Positions 9,304-17,239 of a stretch of 26,517 bases of DNA are shown in pieces; position 1 is the first letter of the stretch, and each line of letters opens with the position of its first letter. The translations under genes and the position numbers were made by a program. This DNA comes from Verrucomicrobiales bacterium. Lineage in GTDB: Bacteria > Verrucomicrobiota > Verrucomicrobiia > Verrucomicrobiales > Verrucomicrobiaceae. Where the stretch lies: the NCBI GenBank assembly GCA_003453085.1, contig DMMK01000597.1:1-26517 (forward strand), in the 5' to 3' direction. The notes beneath the pieces were generated by a model. It ran no database searches, had not been told where the DNA came from, and saw only the letters and a program-made list of their open reading frames with translations.

Positions 9304-10251
9304 ATGAAAAGGATCCTTTTGCCAATTTTGTGGGGCTTCAGTGTGTGTGGATTGGCAGAGACGGTCGCTATCAAGCCGGAATCCATGGCCTATGTCTTGC
9401 AGGCGGACCGTTTGGCGAGCAGCCGAGGGGCCGTGGTGGAAAGGCTGGCTTCCTGCGGACGGGACATCATCGTCCTGGATGCAGCCTATAACACATCTGT
9501 TGAAGGAGCCTGGACGGTGGCAGAAATCGCCCAGATCCGTCTAGGCAAAGCAGGCCGCCGTGTGCTGGCGTACGTCTCGATTGGCGAGGCGGAAGACTAC
9601 CGTCCGTATTGGCAGAAAAACTGGGATGCGGACAAAGACGGTAAGCCTGATGCCTCTGCGCCTGCATTTCTCAATACGGAAAATCCAGACTGGAAGGGCA
9701 ATTATCGGGTCCGATTTTGGCAGCCTGAGTGGCAGAAGATCATGCTTCCGACCGTGGATCAGGTCGTCCGGCAAGGCTTTGACGGCATTTACCTAGACAT
9801 CGTGGATGCGTTTGAGTTTTACGAATACGACGCCGAGCGCAAGGACTGGCTGGACAACCGGGTGAACTCGGAAACAGGCCGCCCTTATCGGCATGATATG
9901 ATCGCGTGGGTGGAGACGATCGCTAAACGAGCTCGGGCGAAGAATCCCCGCTTTTGGGTCATTTCTCAGAATGCCGCCGCCTTGCTGGAGGACAAAAGCT
10001 ATCGGCAAATGATCAGCGGTATCGGGGTAGAGGACTTGTTGGTAAAAGGAAAAAGATTGAGCCGTGAAACGGAGATGCGGCATGTCATCGGCTTCCTCGA
10101 AAAACTGAAGGCGGATGGCAAACCCATCCTGCTGATTGATTATCCAAAGTCGGACTCCATTCACGCGGCTGCCTTTGATCAAGCGGCCAAGCTGGGTTGC
10201 ACCCTTCTGTTGACGGACCGTGAATTGACCACATTGGGTGAATCGCACTGA
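9304..10251 (+). CDS. Secreted TM1410/GH114-like glycosidase (endo-alpha-1,4-polygalactosaminidase fold)
   Basis: The 315-residue protein opens with a signal peptide (MKRILLPILWGFSVCGLA). The ATG at 9304 is preferred over the one at 9295 because it gives this normal signal. The core matches the TM1410/GH114 TIM-barrel family: an early IIVLDAAYN strand, VLAYVSIGEAEDYRPYW at 87-103 carrying the conserved Glu, and GFDGIYLDIVDAFE at 158-171 carrying the conserved Asp. Residues 108-116 (DADKDGKPD) form a DxDxDG calcium-binding-like loop. GH114 members cleave galactosaminyl polymers such as Pel-type exopolysaccharide, but many TM1410 relatives have no proven substrate, so specificity is unknown here. 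It is divergent from metK and upstream of a sulfatase on the same strand, which suggests extracellular glycan processing. Confidence 0.75.
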   Translation: MKRILLPILWGFSVCGLAETVAIKPESMAYVLQADRLASSRGAVVERLASCGRDIIVLDAAYNTSVEGAWTVAEIAQIRLGKAGRRVLAYVSIGEAEDYRPYWQKNWDADKDGKPDASAPAFLNTENPDWKGNYRVRFWQPEWQKIMLPTVDQVVRQGFDGIYLDIVDAFEFYEYDAERKDWLDNRVNSETGRPYRHDMIAWVETIAKRARAKNPRFWVISQNAAALLEDKSYRQMISGIGVEDLLVKGKRLSRETEMRHVIGFLEKLKADGKPILLIDYPKSDSIHAAAFDQAAKLGCTLLLTDRELTTLGESH

Positions 10252-10332
10252 CCGTGGGTGAAAGGTGTTCTTTGAATATCCTCAGGAGTGAATGGTTGGA
10301 ATTTTAGTTCAGGGAAATCACGTTTGGATGGC

Positions 10333-11676
10333 ATGATCAGAAGCATTCTCTCATTCCTTTTTTTGTTGGCTTTGACGGCGCAGGCGGCACCGCCGCACGT
10401 GGTGTTTGTTCTGGTGGATGATTTCGGCTGGGGAGATCCCGCGAGCTATGGGGGCAAGATTGCCACGCCGAATTTGGATCGCCTCGCCCGGGAGGGGATG
10501 CAGTTTCGCCAGTTTTATGTCGCTTCACCCATCTGTTCGGCCTCGCGTTGTGGCATCGTCACCGGGCAGTATCCAGCGCGCTGGCAGATCACGAGCTACC
10601 TGCAGACCCGTGAGGGAAATCGCCTCTGCGAGCAGGTGGATTACCTGGATCCTGCGGCACCCTCCCTGCCTCGGCTTTTTAGCAAAGCTGGTTATGCCAC
10701 GGCCCACATTGGCAAATGGCACCTGGGGGGCGGGCGCGATGTGACGGATGCGCCCAAATTTGCCGCCTATGGTTATGATATGGGACTGGGCACCTATGAG
10801 AGCCCGGAACCTGCTGCCGCTCTCGGTTTGAAAACCATGCCCTGGACGATGGAGCGCGAACCGCAGCAGGTGGCACGTCATGATCGCACCCGCTGGATGG
10901 TGGATGAGACGCTGGCATTCCTGAAAGCCAAGTCAGGCAAACCCTGCTTGGTCAATCTCTGGCTGGATGATACGCACACGCCCTTTCGTCCGGTGGATGG
11001 CGCCGATGAGCGCACACAGTTGGAAAAATTCCGCGCTGTCCTCACCGAGACTGACCGCCAGATTGGCCGTTTGCTCGAGGGGCTGCGCGACTTGGGAATT
11101 GAGAAGGACACCCTGATTCTTTTGGCCGGAGACAATGGGCCGGAACCTTCTTTTGATCATGCCCGCACAGGCGGTCTTCGCGGGATGAAATGGAGCCTCT
11201 ATGAGGGGGGCATCCGCACTCCCTTGATTGCGCGGTGGCCCGGCGTGATCCCGCCCGGCCAAGTGGATGAAACGTCGGTGGTGGGTGCCGTGGATTTGTT
11301 CCCCACGCTGGCTTCGCTGACCGGCATCCCGCTGCCTGCGGACTATGCCTCCGATGGTGAAGACCTGACCACTGTCTTCAAAGGCGTGCCCCGCGAACGC
11401 AGCCATCCTTTGTTCTGGGAGTACGGACGCAAACCGGCGCTAAAGGGGCAGGGAATACGCACCTTTCCTTACCCGAAAGAAGCCGATGCCAAATCGCCCA
11501 ATGTCGCGGTGCGGGAGGGCCGGTGGAAACTCCTGGTCAATGCCGATGGCAGCGGGACTGAGCTCTATGATCTTAACTCCGACCCCAATGAAACAATGAA
11601 CCGTACGGAGAGCGAGCCCGAAGTGGCTGTACGCCTGAAGCAGCTGGCTCTGAAATGGCGGGCGGAGGTGGAGTGA
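10333..11676 (+). CDS. Secreted sulfatase (arylsulfatase family, Cys-type)
   Basis: The ATG at 10333 gives a clean signal peptide (MIRSILSFLFLLALTAQA|AP). An upstream in-frame ATG at 10288 would add 15 unlikely residues. The 447-residue protein has the FVLVDDFGWGD metal-binding opening, TPNLDRLAREG, and the sulfatase signature ICSASRCGIVTGQYPAR. Cys68, in the C-x-A-x-R core, is the residue converted to formylglycine. Later DNGPE and GGLRGMKWSLYEGGIRTPLIARWPG complete the fold, and a YDLNSDPNET C-terminal block is also typical. Such enzymes remove sulfate esters from polysaccharides or glycosaminoglycans outside the cytoplasm. Activation needs a formylglycine-generating enzyme or anSME, and neither is in this window. 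The substrate cannot be told from sequence. Confidence 0.93.
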   Translation: MIRSILSFLFLLALTAQAAPPHVVFVLVDDFGWGDPASYGGKIATPNLDRLAREGMQFRQFYVASPICSASRCGIVTGQYPARWQITSYLQTREGNRLCEQVDYLDPAAPSLPRLFSKAGYATAHIGKWHLGGGRDVTDAPKFAAYGYDMGLGTYESPEPAAALGLKTMPWTMEREPQQVARHDRTRWMVDETLAFLKAKSGKPCLVNLWLDDTHTPFRPVDGADERTQLEKFRAVLTETDRQIGRLLEGLRDLGIEKDTLILLAGDNGPEPSFDHARTGGLRGMKWSLYEGGIRTPLIARWPGVIPPGQVDETSVVGAVDLFPTLASLTGIPLPADYASDGEDLTTVFKGVPRERSHPLFWEYGRKPALKGQGIRTFPYPKEADAKSPNVAVREGRWKLLVNADGSGTELYDLNSDPNETMNRTESEPEVAVRLKQLALKWRAEVE

Positions 11677-11698
11677 TTCATTTCGCGTCATCGCCTAA

Positions 11699-11733
11699 CA
11701 AAAAGGGCCTCAACGAAAACCGTTGAGGCCCTT
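11699..11733 (-). terminator. Intrinsic terminator of the CysJ-like reductase gene
   Basis: A 13-bp perfect stem (AAGGGCCTCAACG at 11703-11715, CGTTGAGGCCCTT at 11721-11733) has a 5-base loop and is followed on the minus strand by a T-run (plus-strand A-run before 11705). It lies between converging genes ending at 11676 (+) and 11762 (-). It may also stop plus-strand transcripts, but that side has only a short T-run. Confidence 0.9.
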
Positions 11734-11761
11734 AAAGTTCAACCCCGGATGGGGAAACAAA

Positions 11762-12922
11762 TCAATACACGTCGCGGCGGTAGCGCTTGGCTTCCTTGAA
11801 AGCGGTCATGTAGGCGACGGCTTCTTCAGGGGTCTTGCCACCTTCTTTTTCGATGATCGTGTGCAGGGCCTTGTCCACATCCACCGCCATGCGGGCGGCG
11901 TCGCCGCAGACATAGACGATGGCACCTTGCTCCAGCCAGGCAAAGATCTCGGCGCTGTTTTCCAGCATTTTGTGCTGCACGTAGATTTTTTCAGCCTGAT
12001 CGCGGCTCCAGGCCGTGGTCAGCTTGGTCAGCGTGCCATCGGCCAGGTAGGCGTCGAACTCGTCCTTGTAGAAGAAGCAGGTGGCGCTGCTAACTTCGCC
12101 AAAGAACAGCCAGGCTTTGCCTTTCGCTTCGGTGGCTTTGCGCTCTTCGACAAAGGCACGGAAAGGAGCGATGCCGGTGCCTGGGCCCACCATGATGATC
12201 GGTGTTTCTTCCTGCGGCTCAGGAAGGCGGAAGCCTTTGCCGTGGTTCACAAACACCGGGATGGAGGTCTCGGGCGTGATGCGTTCGGCCAGGAAGGTGG
12301 AGGCCACACCGCCGCGCTCGCGGCCGTGGCTGCTGTATTTCACCGTGGCGATGGTGAGGTGTACTTCTTCCGGGTGCGCCTTCTGGCTGCTGCTGATGGA
12401 GTAAAGGCGGATGTTCAGCTTCTTCAGCACTCCCATGAACTCGGCTGGCTCAAACTTGGCGTCCGGGTTTTCGATGAGGAGATCAATGACGAAACGGCCC
12501 CACAGGTAGTCTTTGAGCGCCTGCTTCGTCTCGGGAGTCGCCATGTCCGCCAGCAGGGTCTGGCCGTTGGTCTTCTCGATGATGGCTTTGATGAGCTTGT
12601 TATCCACCTCGGTGATGAGGCTGCCTTCAATGAGGGCCTGACGGATCGGCACTTGGGTGGCGGTTTTCGGATGGGTGACAATCTCTTCGCCGGAAAAGCC
12701 CAGCACCTTCAGCATGTCGTCCACCAAGGCGGGATCATTCTGCGGCTGCACGGCCAGGGAGTCCCCCGGGGTGTATTCCAGGCCGCTGCCTGCCAGATCG
12801 ATCTCGTAATGGCGGGTGTTTTTCGGTGCGCCTGGGCCAGACAGGTCATAGGCCTTTTTCACCTTGGCGATGAAGGGGTTCTTGACGTTATAGACGGGTT
12901 TGCCGGGCGCGGGGGTGCTCAT
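11762..12922 (-). CDS. CysJ-like FAD/NADPH reductase lacking a flavodoxin domain
   Basis: The 386-residue protein corresponds to the reductase half of sulfite reductase flavoprotein (CysJ) and related diflavin reductases. An FAD-binding domain with its helical connecting insert covers ~11-230, with RLYSIS at 172-177 and GGVAST at 204-209. The NADPH domain follows with GPGTGIAPFRAF at 246-257, FFGE near 273, YVCGDA at 337-342 and a C-terminal aromatic after YRRDV. CysJ itself carries an N-terminal FMN flavodoxin domain of ~200 residues, which is absent here: the ATG at 12922 is followed by only ~10 residues before the FAD domain. Electrons must therefore go to a separate flavodoxin or ferredoxin, or directly to a partner enzyme. 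It is flanked by its own terminator and promoter. Annotation as sulfite reductase is family-based, and no hemoprotein gene is nearby. Confidence 0.85.
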   Translation of the reverse strand: MSTPAPGKPVYNVKNPFIAKVKKAYDLSGPGAPKNTRHYEIDLAGSGLEYTPGDSLAVQPQNDPALVDDMLKVLGFSGEEIVTHPKTATQVPIRQALIEGSLITEVDNKLIKAIIEKTNGQTLLADMATPETKQALKDYLWGRFVIDLLIENPDAKFEPAEFMGVLKKLNIRLYSISSSQKAHPEEVHLTIATVKYSSHGRERGGVASTFLAERITPETSIPVFVNHGKGFRLPEPQEETPIIMVGPGTGIAPFRAFVEERKATEAKGKAWLFFGEVSSATCFFYKDEFDAYLADGTLTKLTTAWSRDQAEKIYVQHKMLENSAEIFAWLEQGAIVYVCGDAARMAVDVDKALHTIIEKEGGKTPEEAVAYMTAFKEAKRYRRDVY

Positions 12923-12956
12923 TGATGGTCAGGTTTTGGGATGAAAAAGGGCGCGG

Positions 12957-12984
12957 AGACTAGACCGCTGAGAATGGTTGTCAA
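12957..12984 (-). promoter_or_regulatory. Candidate sigma-70-type promoter of the CysJ-like reductase gene
   Basis: On the minus strand a perfect TTGACA (12979-12984) is followed after 16 bases by TAGTCT (12957-12962), 34 bases before the ATG at 12922. The -10 is only partly consensus. Confidence 0.45.
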
Positions 12985-13015
12985 TTCGCCCTTAGCAGGG
13001 TGTGTGCCGGAGGCG

Positions 13016-13030
13016 GGGACATGTTGTCCC
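13016..13030. promoter_or_regulatory. Palindromic candidate operator upstream of the reductase promoter
   Basis: GGGACATGTTGTCCC is a perfect 6-bp inverted repeat around a TGT centre. It sits about 31 bases upstream of the TTGACA box, a position typical of an activator site. The binding protein is unknown. Confidence 0.35.
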
Positions 13031-13093
13031 TATTTTGTCGAGAATTGGTGGCTGCTTGCGATCTGCCACGGTTCGTCGATTCGTCGGAAAAAA

Positions 13094-14347
13094 TCAGCCG
13101 AGGGCACCCAGGACGGCCTCGGCGGCGCGGCGCCCGCTGATGAGTGCCCCATTGATGGAGGCATCCTCGCACCAGTCGCCGCAGCGATACAGACCGGGAG
13201 CCAGGACGGCTGACAGGGGTCCCTCTCCCAGGCGGAGCTGGCGTTCCTCGGGCAGCGCGTGGCGCACCTGATAACTGCGCAGGTGGTTCCACCGGTAGGC
13301 CGATTCGCCAAACCAGGCGGCCATTTGGTCCCTCACCACGCTTTCCAGCTCGTCGCTGGAGGGGGCGCCAATGATGCTGGCGGAGATGAGGTGCTGGCCG
13401 GCGGGAGCGTAAAGGGGCGCGATTTTAGACAGCACGCAGGCGCTGTTCACCGGGCCGCGGCCATCGCCATCCAGGTAAATGGTGGGCGTTTCCGGCACGG
13501 GCTGGTCCGTCGTGAAATATAGACAGGTGGTGCTGCGGCCTGGTAGCAGTTTTTCTCCCGTGGCTTCAGGAATCAGCCGGGCGGCGACTTCTTCGCTGAC
13601 GGCAACGATGATGTGATCTGCGTGGATAATCTCGCCACTTGCGAGGGTGATTTCTCCCACGCGGACGGAGGCGACAGGGCAATTCAGTCGCAGACTGCCC
13701 GGGGGCAGGGAAATGGCGAGCTGATCTGGGATGGCCTGCATGCCATGCGCCGGGATGGCTGCCCCCCCAGTGCTGAACATGGAGTAGAGAAACAGGAACA
13801 TGCGCGCGGAGGTCCGCAGGTCTTTTTCCAAGAAGACGCCCCCGAAAAAGGCACGGAAAAAGCGGTCAATGAACTCCTCGCTGAAACCGAAATCCCGCAG
13901 GTAGTCTTCTGTCTCGATCTCGGGGATGCGGCGCTCGATCTTGCGGGTGGTCAGCACCTCCTTGCGCAGAACGATGGTGTACCATTTGTCCATCCAGGAG
14001 ACGAAAGGATCCCGTGCATGCTTCAGTGCATCCTGGGGATGGGTGAAGGGATCCGACAGGCGATGAAAGCGGCCTTTGTAAAAGAGATCGGCCCCACGGT
14101 AAAAGGGGCGCAGTTTCAGCCCGTCATAGTCGAGGACGCGGCGTGCTTCCGGGTAGGAAGGCAGCAAAACCTGAAAGCCTCGGTCCAGGGTAAACCCATC
14201 CACCACGTCTGAGCGCACACGGCCACCCACGGCATCGGCGGCTTCATAAATCGTGAAACGCTGCCCGGCCTGAGTCAGCGCACGCGCACAGGCCAGGCCG
14301 GAAAGTCCGGCTCCGATGATGGCGATGCTAGGCGTTGACGGGGTCAT
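13094..14347 (-). CDS. FAD-dependent amine oxidase / protoporphyrinogen-oxidase-like protein
   Basis: The ATG at 14347 places the dinucleotide-binding motif at the N-terminus (IAIIGAGLSGLACARAL, GxGxxG at residues 12-17, acidic Glu35 ending the second strand). The in-frame ATG at 14389 would add 14 residues before it. GGRVRSDVVDGFTLDRGFQVLL at 41-62 is the second FAD-contact block. The C-terminus LYRCGDWCEDASINGALISGRRAAEAVL is the usual FAD/dimerisation signature of flavin amine oxidases and phytoene-desaturase-like enzymes. Length is 417 residues, normal for the family. The substrate is not identifiable: the family includes protoporphyrinogen oxidases, amine oxidases and carotenoid desaturases. 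It is transcribed divergently from the sugar reductase at 14422, sharing a 74-base intergenic region. Confidence 0.85.
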   Translation of the reverse strand: MTPSTPSIAIIGAGLSGLACARALTQAGQRFTIYEAADAVGGRVRSDVVDGFTLDRGFQVLLPSYPEARRVLDYDGLKLRPFYRGADLFYKGRFHRLSDPFTHPQDALKHARDPFVSWMDKWYTIVLRKEVLTTRKIERRIPEIETEDYLRDFGFSEEFIDRFFRAFFGGVFLEKDLRTSARMFLFLYSMFSTGGAAIPAHGMQAIPDQLAISLPPGSLRLNCPVASVRVGEITLASGEIIHADHIIVAVSEEVAARLIPEATGEKLLPGRSTTCLYFTTDQPVPETPTIYLDGDGRGPVNSACVLSKIAPLYAPAGQHLISASIIGAPSSDELESVVRDQMAAWFGESAYRWNHLRSYQVRHALPEERQLRLGEGPLSAVLAPGLYRCGDWCEDASINGALISGRRAAEAVLGALG

Positions 14348-14421
14348 TGTGAATAAGCCCCAACATGAAGGACGGAATTCTGATTGCAAGCTGCACAGGT
14401 GGCGTCTGTGATGTTCCTCCC

Positions 14422-15315
14422 ATGAAGGACCGTCCTCGACTGCTCATCCTCGGTGCCACCGGCCGCCTGGGGGCGACTCTGGCCGCGCACTACGCTCCGC
14501 GTTATGAGATTCTTGCCCCAGGCCGGGAAACACTGGATCTCAGCCGACCGGAAACCGTGGCGCAGGAACTGGAACACATGGACTTTGATCTCGTCATCAA
14601 TGCAGCGGCCCTCACCAGCCCGGACCAGTGTGAAGACGATCCTGGACTGGCGATGCGGGTGAATGCGGAATCCGCTGCCATCGTGGCCAAAGTGTGTGCC
14701 AATCGCTGGCTGCGCTTCATCCACCTCAGCACCGATTATGTCTTCGAGGGGAAAGGCTGTGTTTTCCTCACGGAGGAATCCGTGGCTGAGCCCGTGAATG
14801 CCTATGGGCGCTCCAAACGGGCCGGAGAAGTGGCCGTGCTGGCGGCAAATGCCGATGCTCTGGTGGCACGGGTTTCCTGGCTGTTTGGCCCGCGTGGCGG
14901 CGGTGTGCCAGAAACAGCCCTGCAGCGGGCACGGGAAGGCCAGCCGCTTGGATTCATCGAGGACAAATGGAGCGTGCCCACCAGCACGGTGGACATCGCC
15001 CGCTGGCTGGAGCGTCTGTTCACAGACCTGTCGTCCGTCACCGGTCTGTTGCACCTGTGCAATACCGGGGTGGCCACTTGGCGTGACTATGCCCAGGTCT
15101 CGCTGGATCTGGCTCACCGCCATGGGCTGTTGGATCGGCCTCACTTCACTCATGGGCTGCGTTTGCGCGACTTTCCCCAGTTCAAGGCCGCCCGCCCTCC
15201 TTTCACGGTGCTGAACAATGCCCGGCTGAGTTTTATCCTGGGAGAAACACCGCGAAGCTGGCAGTCTGCCCTGGAAGATCATATCGTATCCATGATCGTC
15301 CCTCCGCGCCCATGA
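14422..15315 (+). CDS. rfbD: dTDP-4-dehydrorhamnose reductase-like sugar reductase
   Basis: This is a 297-residue extended short-chain reductase. It has a Rossmann motif LILGATGRLGATL (residues 8-20), the active-site block HLSTDYVFEG (101-110) with Thr104, and the catalytic Y128-x-x-x-K132 in AYGRSKRAGE. RfbD/RmlD enzymes reduce dTDP-6-deoxy-L-lyxo-4-hexulose to dTDP-L-rhamnose for cell-surface polysaccharide. The other rml genes are not in the window, so a related nucleotide-sugar reductase activity is possible. The ATG at 14422 is chosen because it puts the Rossmann strand immediately after the start; an ATG at 14365 would add an unrelated Cys-containing extension. Its stop overlaps the start of the next gene (ATGA), so the two are likely co-translated. 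Confidence 0.8.
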   Translation: MKDRPRLLILGATGRLGATLAAHYAPRYEILAPGRETLDLSRPETVAQELEHMDFDLVINAAALTSPDQCEDDPGLAMRVNAESAAIVAKVCANRWLRFIHLSTDYVFEGKGCVFLTEESVAEPVNAYGRSKRAGEVAVLAANADALVARVSWLFGPRGGGVPETALQRAREGQPLGFIEDKWSVPTSTVDIARWLERLFTDLSSVTGLLHLCNTGVATWRDYAQVSLDLAHRHGLLDRPHFTHGLRLRDFPQFKAARPPFTVLNNARLSFILGETPRSWQSALEDHIVSMIVPPRP

Positions 15316-16340
15316 ACTCCCCGCGACGTCACTTTCTTCACTTGCTGTCAGGCCTCGCCGTCGCGCCCCTGGCCGGGGCGGCGGAGACCTCGCTGAACGT
15401 GGCAGGCGCTGCCAAATATGTGGCCGCGAGGAAAGGCTACGCACTGCTCATCAAACAGCACGGCAAGGTCATCCACGAAAGTTATGCCAACGGTGCAAAG
15501 AAGGGCGAAGCCCGCCGCATCTACAGCGGCACGAAAGGCTTTTGGGGACTGGCGGCCATGGCGGCGGTGGAGGATGGCCATCTGGCGCTGAATGAAAAAG
15601 TCTCCGCCACGCTTCCTTCCTGGCGGAAAGGTGGAAAAGAAAACATCACCATCGAGCAGTTGCTGGACTTCAACTGCGGGCTGGAACGCTGCCTGAAGCT
15701 GCATCAGGACGGTTTGTCCAACCGCAATCAAATGGCCCTGGATCGCCCGCTCGTGGGCACACCCGGGAAAAGTTTCATTTATGGTCCCAGTGCCTTGCAG
15801 GTGTTTCATGAAGTGCTGAAACAGAAGCTCAAGGGAAGGTTCCTCGCAGAATCACCCACCCGCTACCTGGAGCGCCGTGTCCTGCGTCCACTGGGTCTCG
15901 GGTCTCAGCGATACCTCGCCGATGCCAAGGGCAACCCGCTGCTGGCGGCGGGCTTTTTGATGACCCCTACCCAGTGGGCACGCATGGGCGACCTGCTTTT
16001 GGCCCAGGGCAAGCCGGTTCTCAAAGCCTCCTCCATGGGCCCCTTGCTGGAGGGCTCTTCCTCCAATGCCGCCTACAGCTTTGGTTTCTGGAACAATCGC
16101 GCCGCAGGCAAGATGGGCGCACGGGAAATTGACATCGAAGACATGTTGGAAGTGGACTGGAACCGTCAAAACTGGTCGCGGGTCTGCATCGCCAAAGGGG
16201 TGCCCAAAGATCTCATCGCCTGCATCGGCAGCGGCTACCAGCGGATGTATGCCATCCCCTCCATGGGCCTCGTCATCGTCCGCCAGGGACTGAACGCCCG
16301 CTACTCAGACGGTGATTTTTTGCGGACGCTTCTGGGGTGA
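15312..16340 (+). CDS. Tat-exported serine hydrolase, beta-lactamase/penicillin-binding-protein fold
   Basis: The N-terminus is a twin-arginine signal: SPRRHFLHLL followed by a hydrophobic Ala-rich run and AGAAE, with cleavage likely near residue 24. The 342-residue protein has the SxxK motif of the beta-lactamase family (YSGTKGFWG, Ser72 and Lys75) and the strand-helix layout LALNEKVSATLPSW - ITIEQLLDFNCGL typical of this family. The second motif, usually YxN, appears as Y-G-P-S (FIYGPSALQ), so its general base is uncertain. The C-terminus MGLVIVRQG replaces the usual H/K-x-G strand region. Esterase, peptidase or lactamase activity cannot be distinguished. The start overlaps the stop of the rfbD-like gene by 4 bases, suggesting coupled expression. 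Confidence 0.85.
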   Translation: MNSPRRHFLHLLSGLAVAPLAGAAETSLNVAGAAKYVAARKGYALLIKQHGKVIHESYANGAKKGEARRIYSGTKGFWGLAAMAAVEDGHLALNEKVSATLPSWRKGGKENITIEQLLDFNCGLERCLKLHQDGLSNRNQMALDRPLVGTPGKSFIYGPSALQVFHEVLKQKLKGRFLAESPTRYLERRVLRPLGLGSQRYLADAKGNPLLAAGFLMTPTQWARMGDLLLAQGKPVLKASSMGPLLEGSSSNAAYSFGFWNNRAAGKMGAREIDIEDMLEVDWNRQNWSRVCIAKGVPKDLIACIGSGYQRMYAIPSMGLVIVRQGLNARYSDGDFLRTLLG

Positions 16341-16423
16341 GTAGACTGATGGGTAGTGCGCAATTAAATTGAGGGTGTACAATGCAATCCTGGAAGCTAC
16401 CAAGACTGTGGTAATAGTTCTTC

Positions 16424-17146
16424 ATGGCAACTACTCAGGGGCATGGAAATCCAGATTGGACACGCGAGGAAACAATCCTGGCGTTGGCATTATATTTTGA
16501 GATTGGCGGCAAGAAATCTTCAAAACACGATCGGATAAAAGAATTATCCGAATTGTTGAGAAGAATGCCATACCACGCAATTGCATCAAGGCAGCAATCC
16601 TTTAGAAATGCGGATGGAGTGTCGTTCAAGCTTCAGAATCTGCGTAGTGTTGCAACAGGCGAGGGTCTTTCGAATGTTTCAAAAATAGACCGAGAAATTT
16701 GGGGGGAATTTGGGTCTAGACCAGAAGAGCTTCGTATTGAGGCTATTCGGCTTAAAGACGCTGTGATCTCCTTGGAGAAATTGATTTCCGAGCCGGAGGA
16801 TCAGGACCAGTTCAAAGAAGGTCGCCTCATAACTGAACTGCATAAGAGGCGCGAACGGAATAAAGCGTTACGAGCGAAGCTCCTCAAAAGCAGAAGGAAA
16901 AAAGGACCTCTGCGATGCGAAATTTGCGATGTGGGTTCGAATCTCCCAAACACCTGTTACGAGGATGCCATTTTCGAGGCTCATCATACAAATCCCATGT
17001 CAGAGGGAGAGCGGATTACTAATCTCAACGAGGTTGTTTTATTGTGCGCTAATTGCCACCGCTTATTGCATCGTGCTATAGCCACCAACAAAAAGTGGCT
17101 CGCAGTTTCGGATGCTCGCACCCTCTTGAGCGAGCCATCTTCATGA
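16424..17146 (+). CDS. HNH endonuclease, McrA-like restriction protein
   Basis: The 240-residue protein has two parts. Residues ~10-115 match the N-terminal domain seen in many HNH proteins annotated as 5-methylcytosine-specific restriction enzyme A (WTREETILALALYF, ELSELLRRMPYHA, FRNADGVSFKLQNLRS, IWGEFGSRPEELR). A charged helical linker (~118-160) leads to the HNH nuclease: CEIC at 165-168, EAHH at 185-188, an Asn-containing TNLNEVVLL, and CANCHRLLH at 208-216. The two CxxC pairs bind a structural zinc, and His188/His212 are the likely metal-catalytic residues. Such enzymes cut modified or foreign DNA. Codon use is much more AT-rich (many AAA, ATA, TTA, GAA) than in both neighbours, and no methyltransferase partner is adjacent, which fits a recently acquired solitary modification-dependent nuclease. 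A TACAAT at 16378-16383 could be its -10 box. Confidence 0.85.
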   Translation: MATTQGHGNPDWTREETILALALYFEIGGKKSSKHDRIKELSELLRRMPYHAIASRQQSFRNADGVSFKLQNLRSVATGEGLSNVSKIDREIWGEFGSRPEELRIEAIRLKDAVISLEKLISEPEDQDQFKEGRLITELHKRRERNKALRAKLLKSRRKKGPLRCEICDVGSNLPNTCYEDAIFEAHHTNPMSEGERITNLNEVVLLCANCHRLLHRAIATNKKWLAVSDARTLLSEPSS

Positions 17147-17206
17147 TTTAGATGATCAAGTGCAAAGCCATGTTGGTGACGGGAAAATCCGTTTTCACTC
17201 AAATAT

Positions 17207-17219
17207 TGATGAATCATCA
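17207..17219. promoter_or_regulatory. Palindromic candidate operator of the ArsR-methyltransferase gene
   Basis: TGATGA-A-TCATCA is a perfect inverted repeat in an AT-rich segment, 20 bases before the ATG at 17240. It overlaps a possible -35 (TTGATG 17206-17211) paired after 16 bases with TACATT (17228-17233). If that promoter is real, the transcript would be nearly leaderless and the palindrome would be placed for autorepression by the ArsR-type protein it precedes. Confidence 0.4.
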
Positions 17220-17239
17220 TATGTTGATACATTGGTTTC

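Noticed and set aside
11723..12925. 400-codon open frame on the plus strand
   Set aside because: It exactly mirrors the CysJ-like gene, whose motifs are unmistakable on the other strand.
17178..17196. Terminator-like ACGG/CCGT stem followed by TTTTC after the HNH gene
   Set aside because: The stem is only 4-5 bp, too weak to call.
16341..17239. Direct repeats or attachment sites bounding the HNH gene
   Set aside because: I compared both flanks and found no matching repeat, and there is no integrase or transposase nearby.
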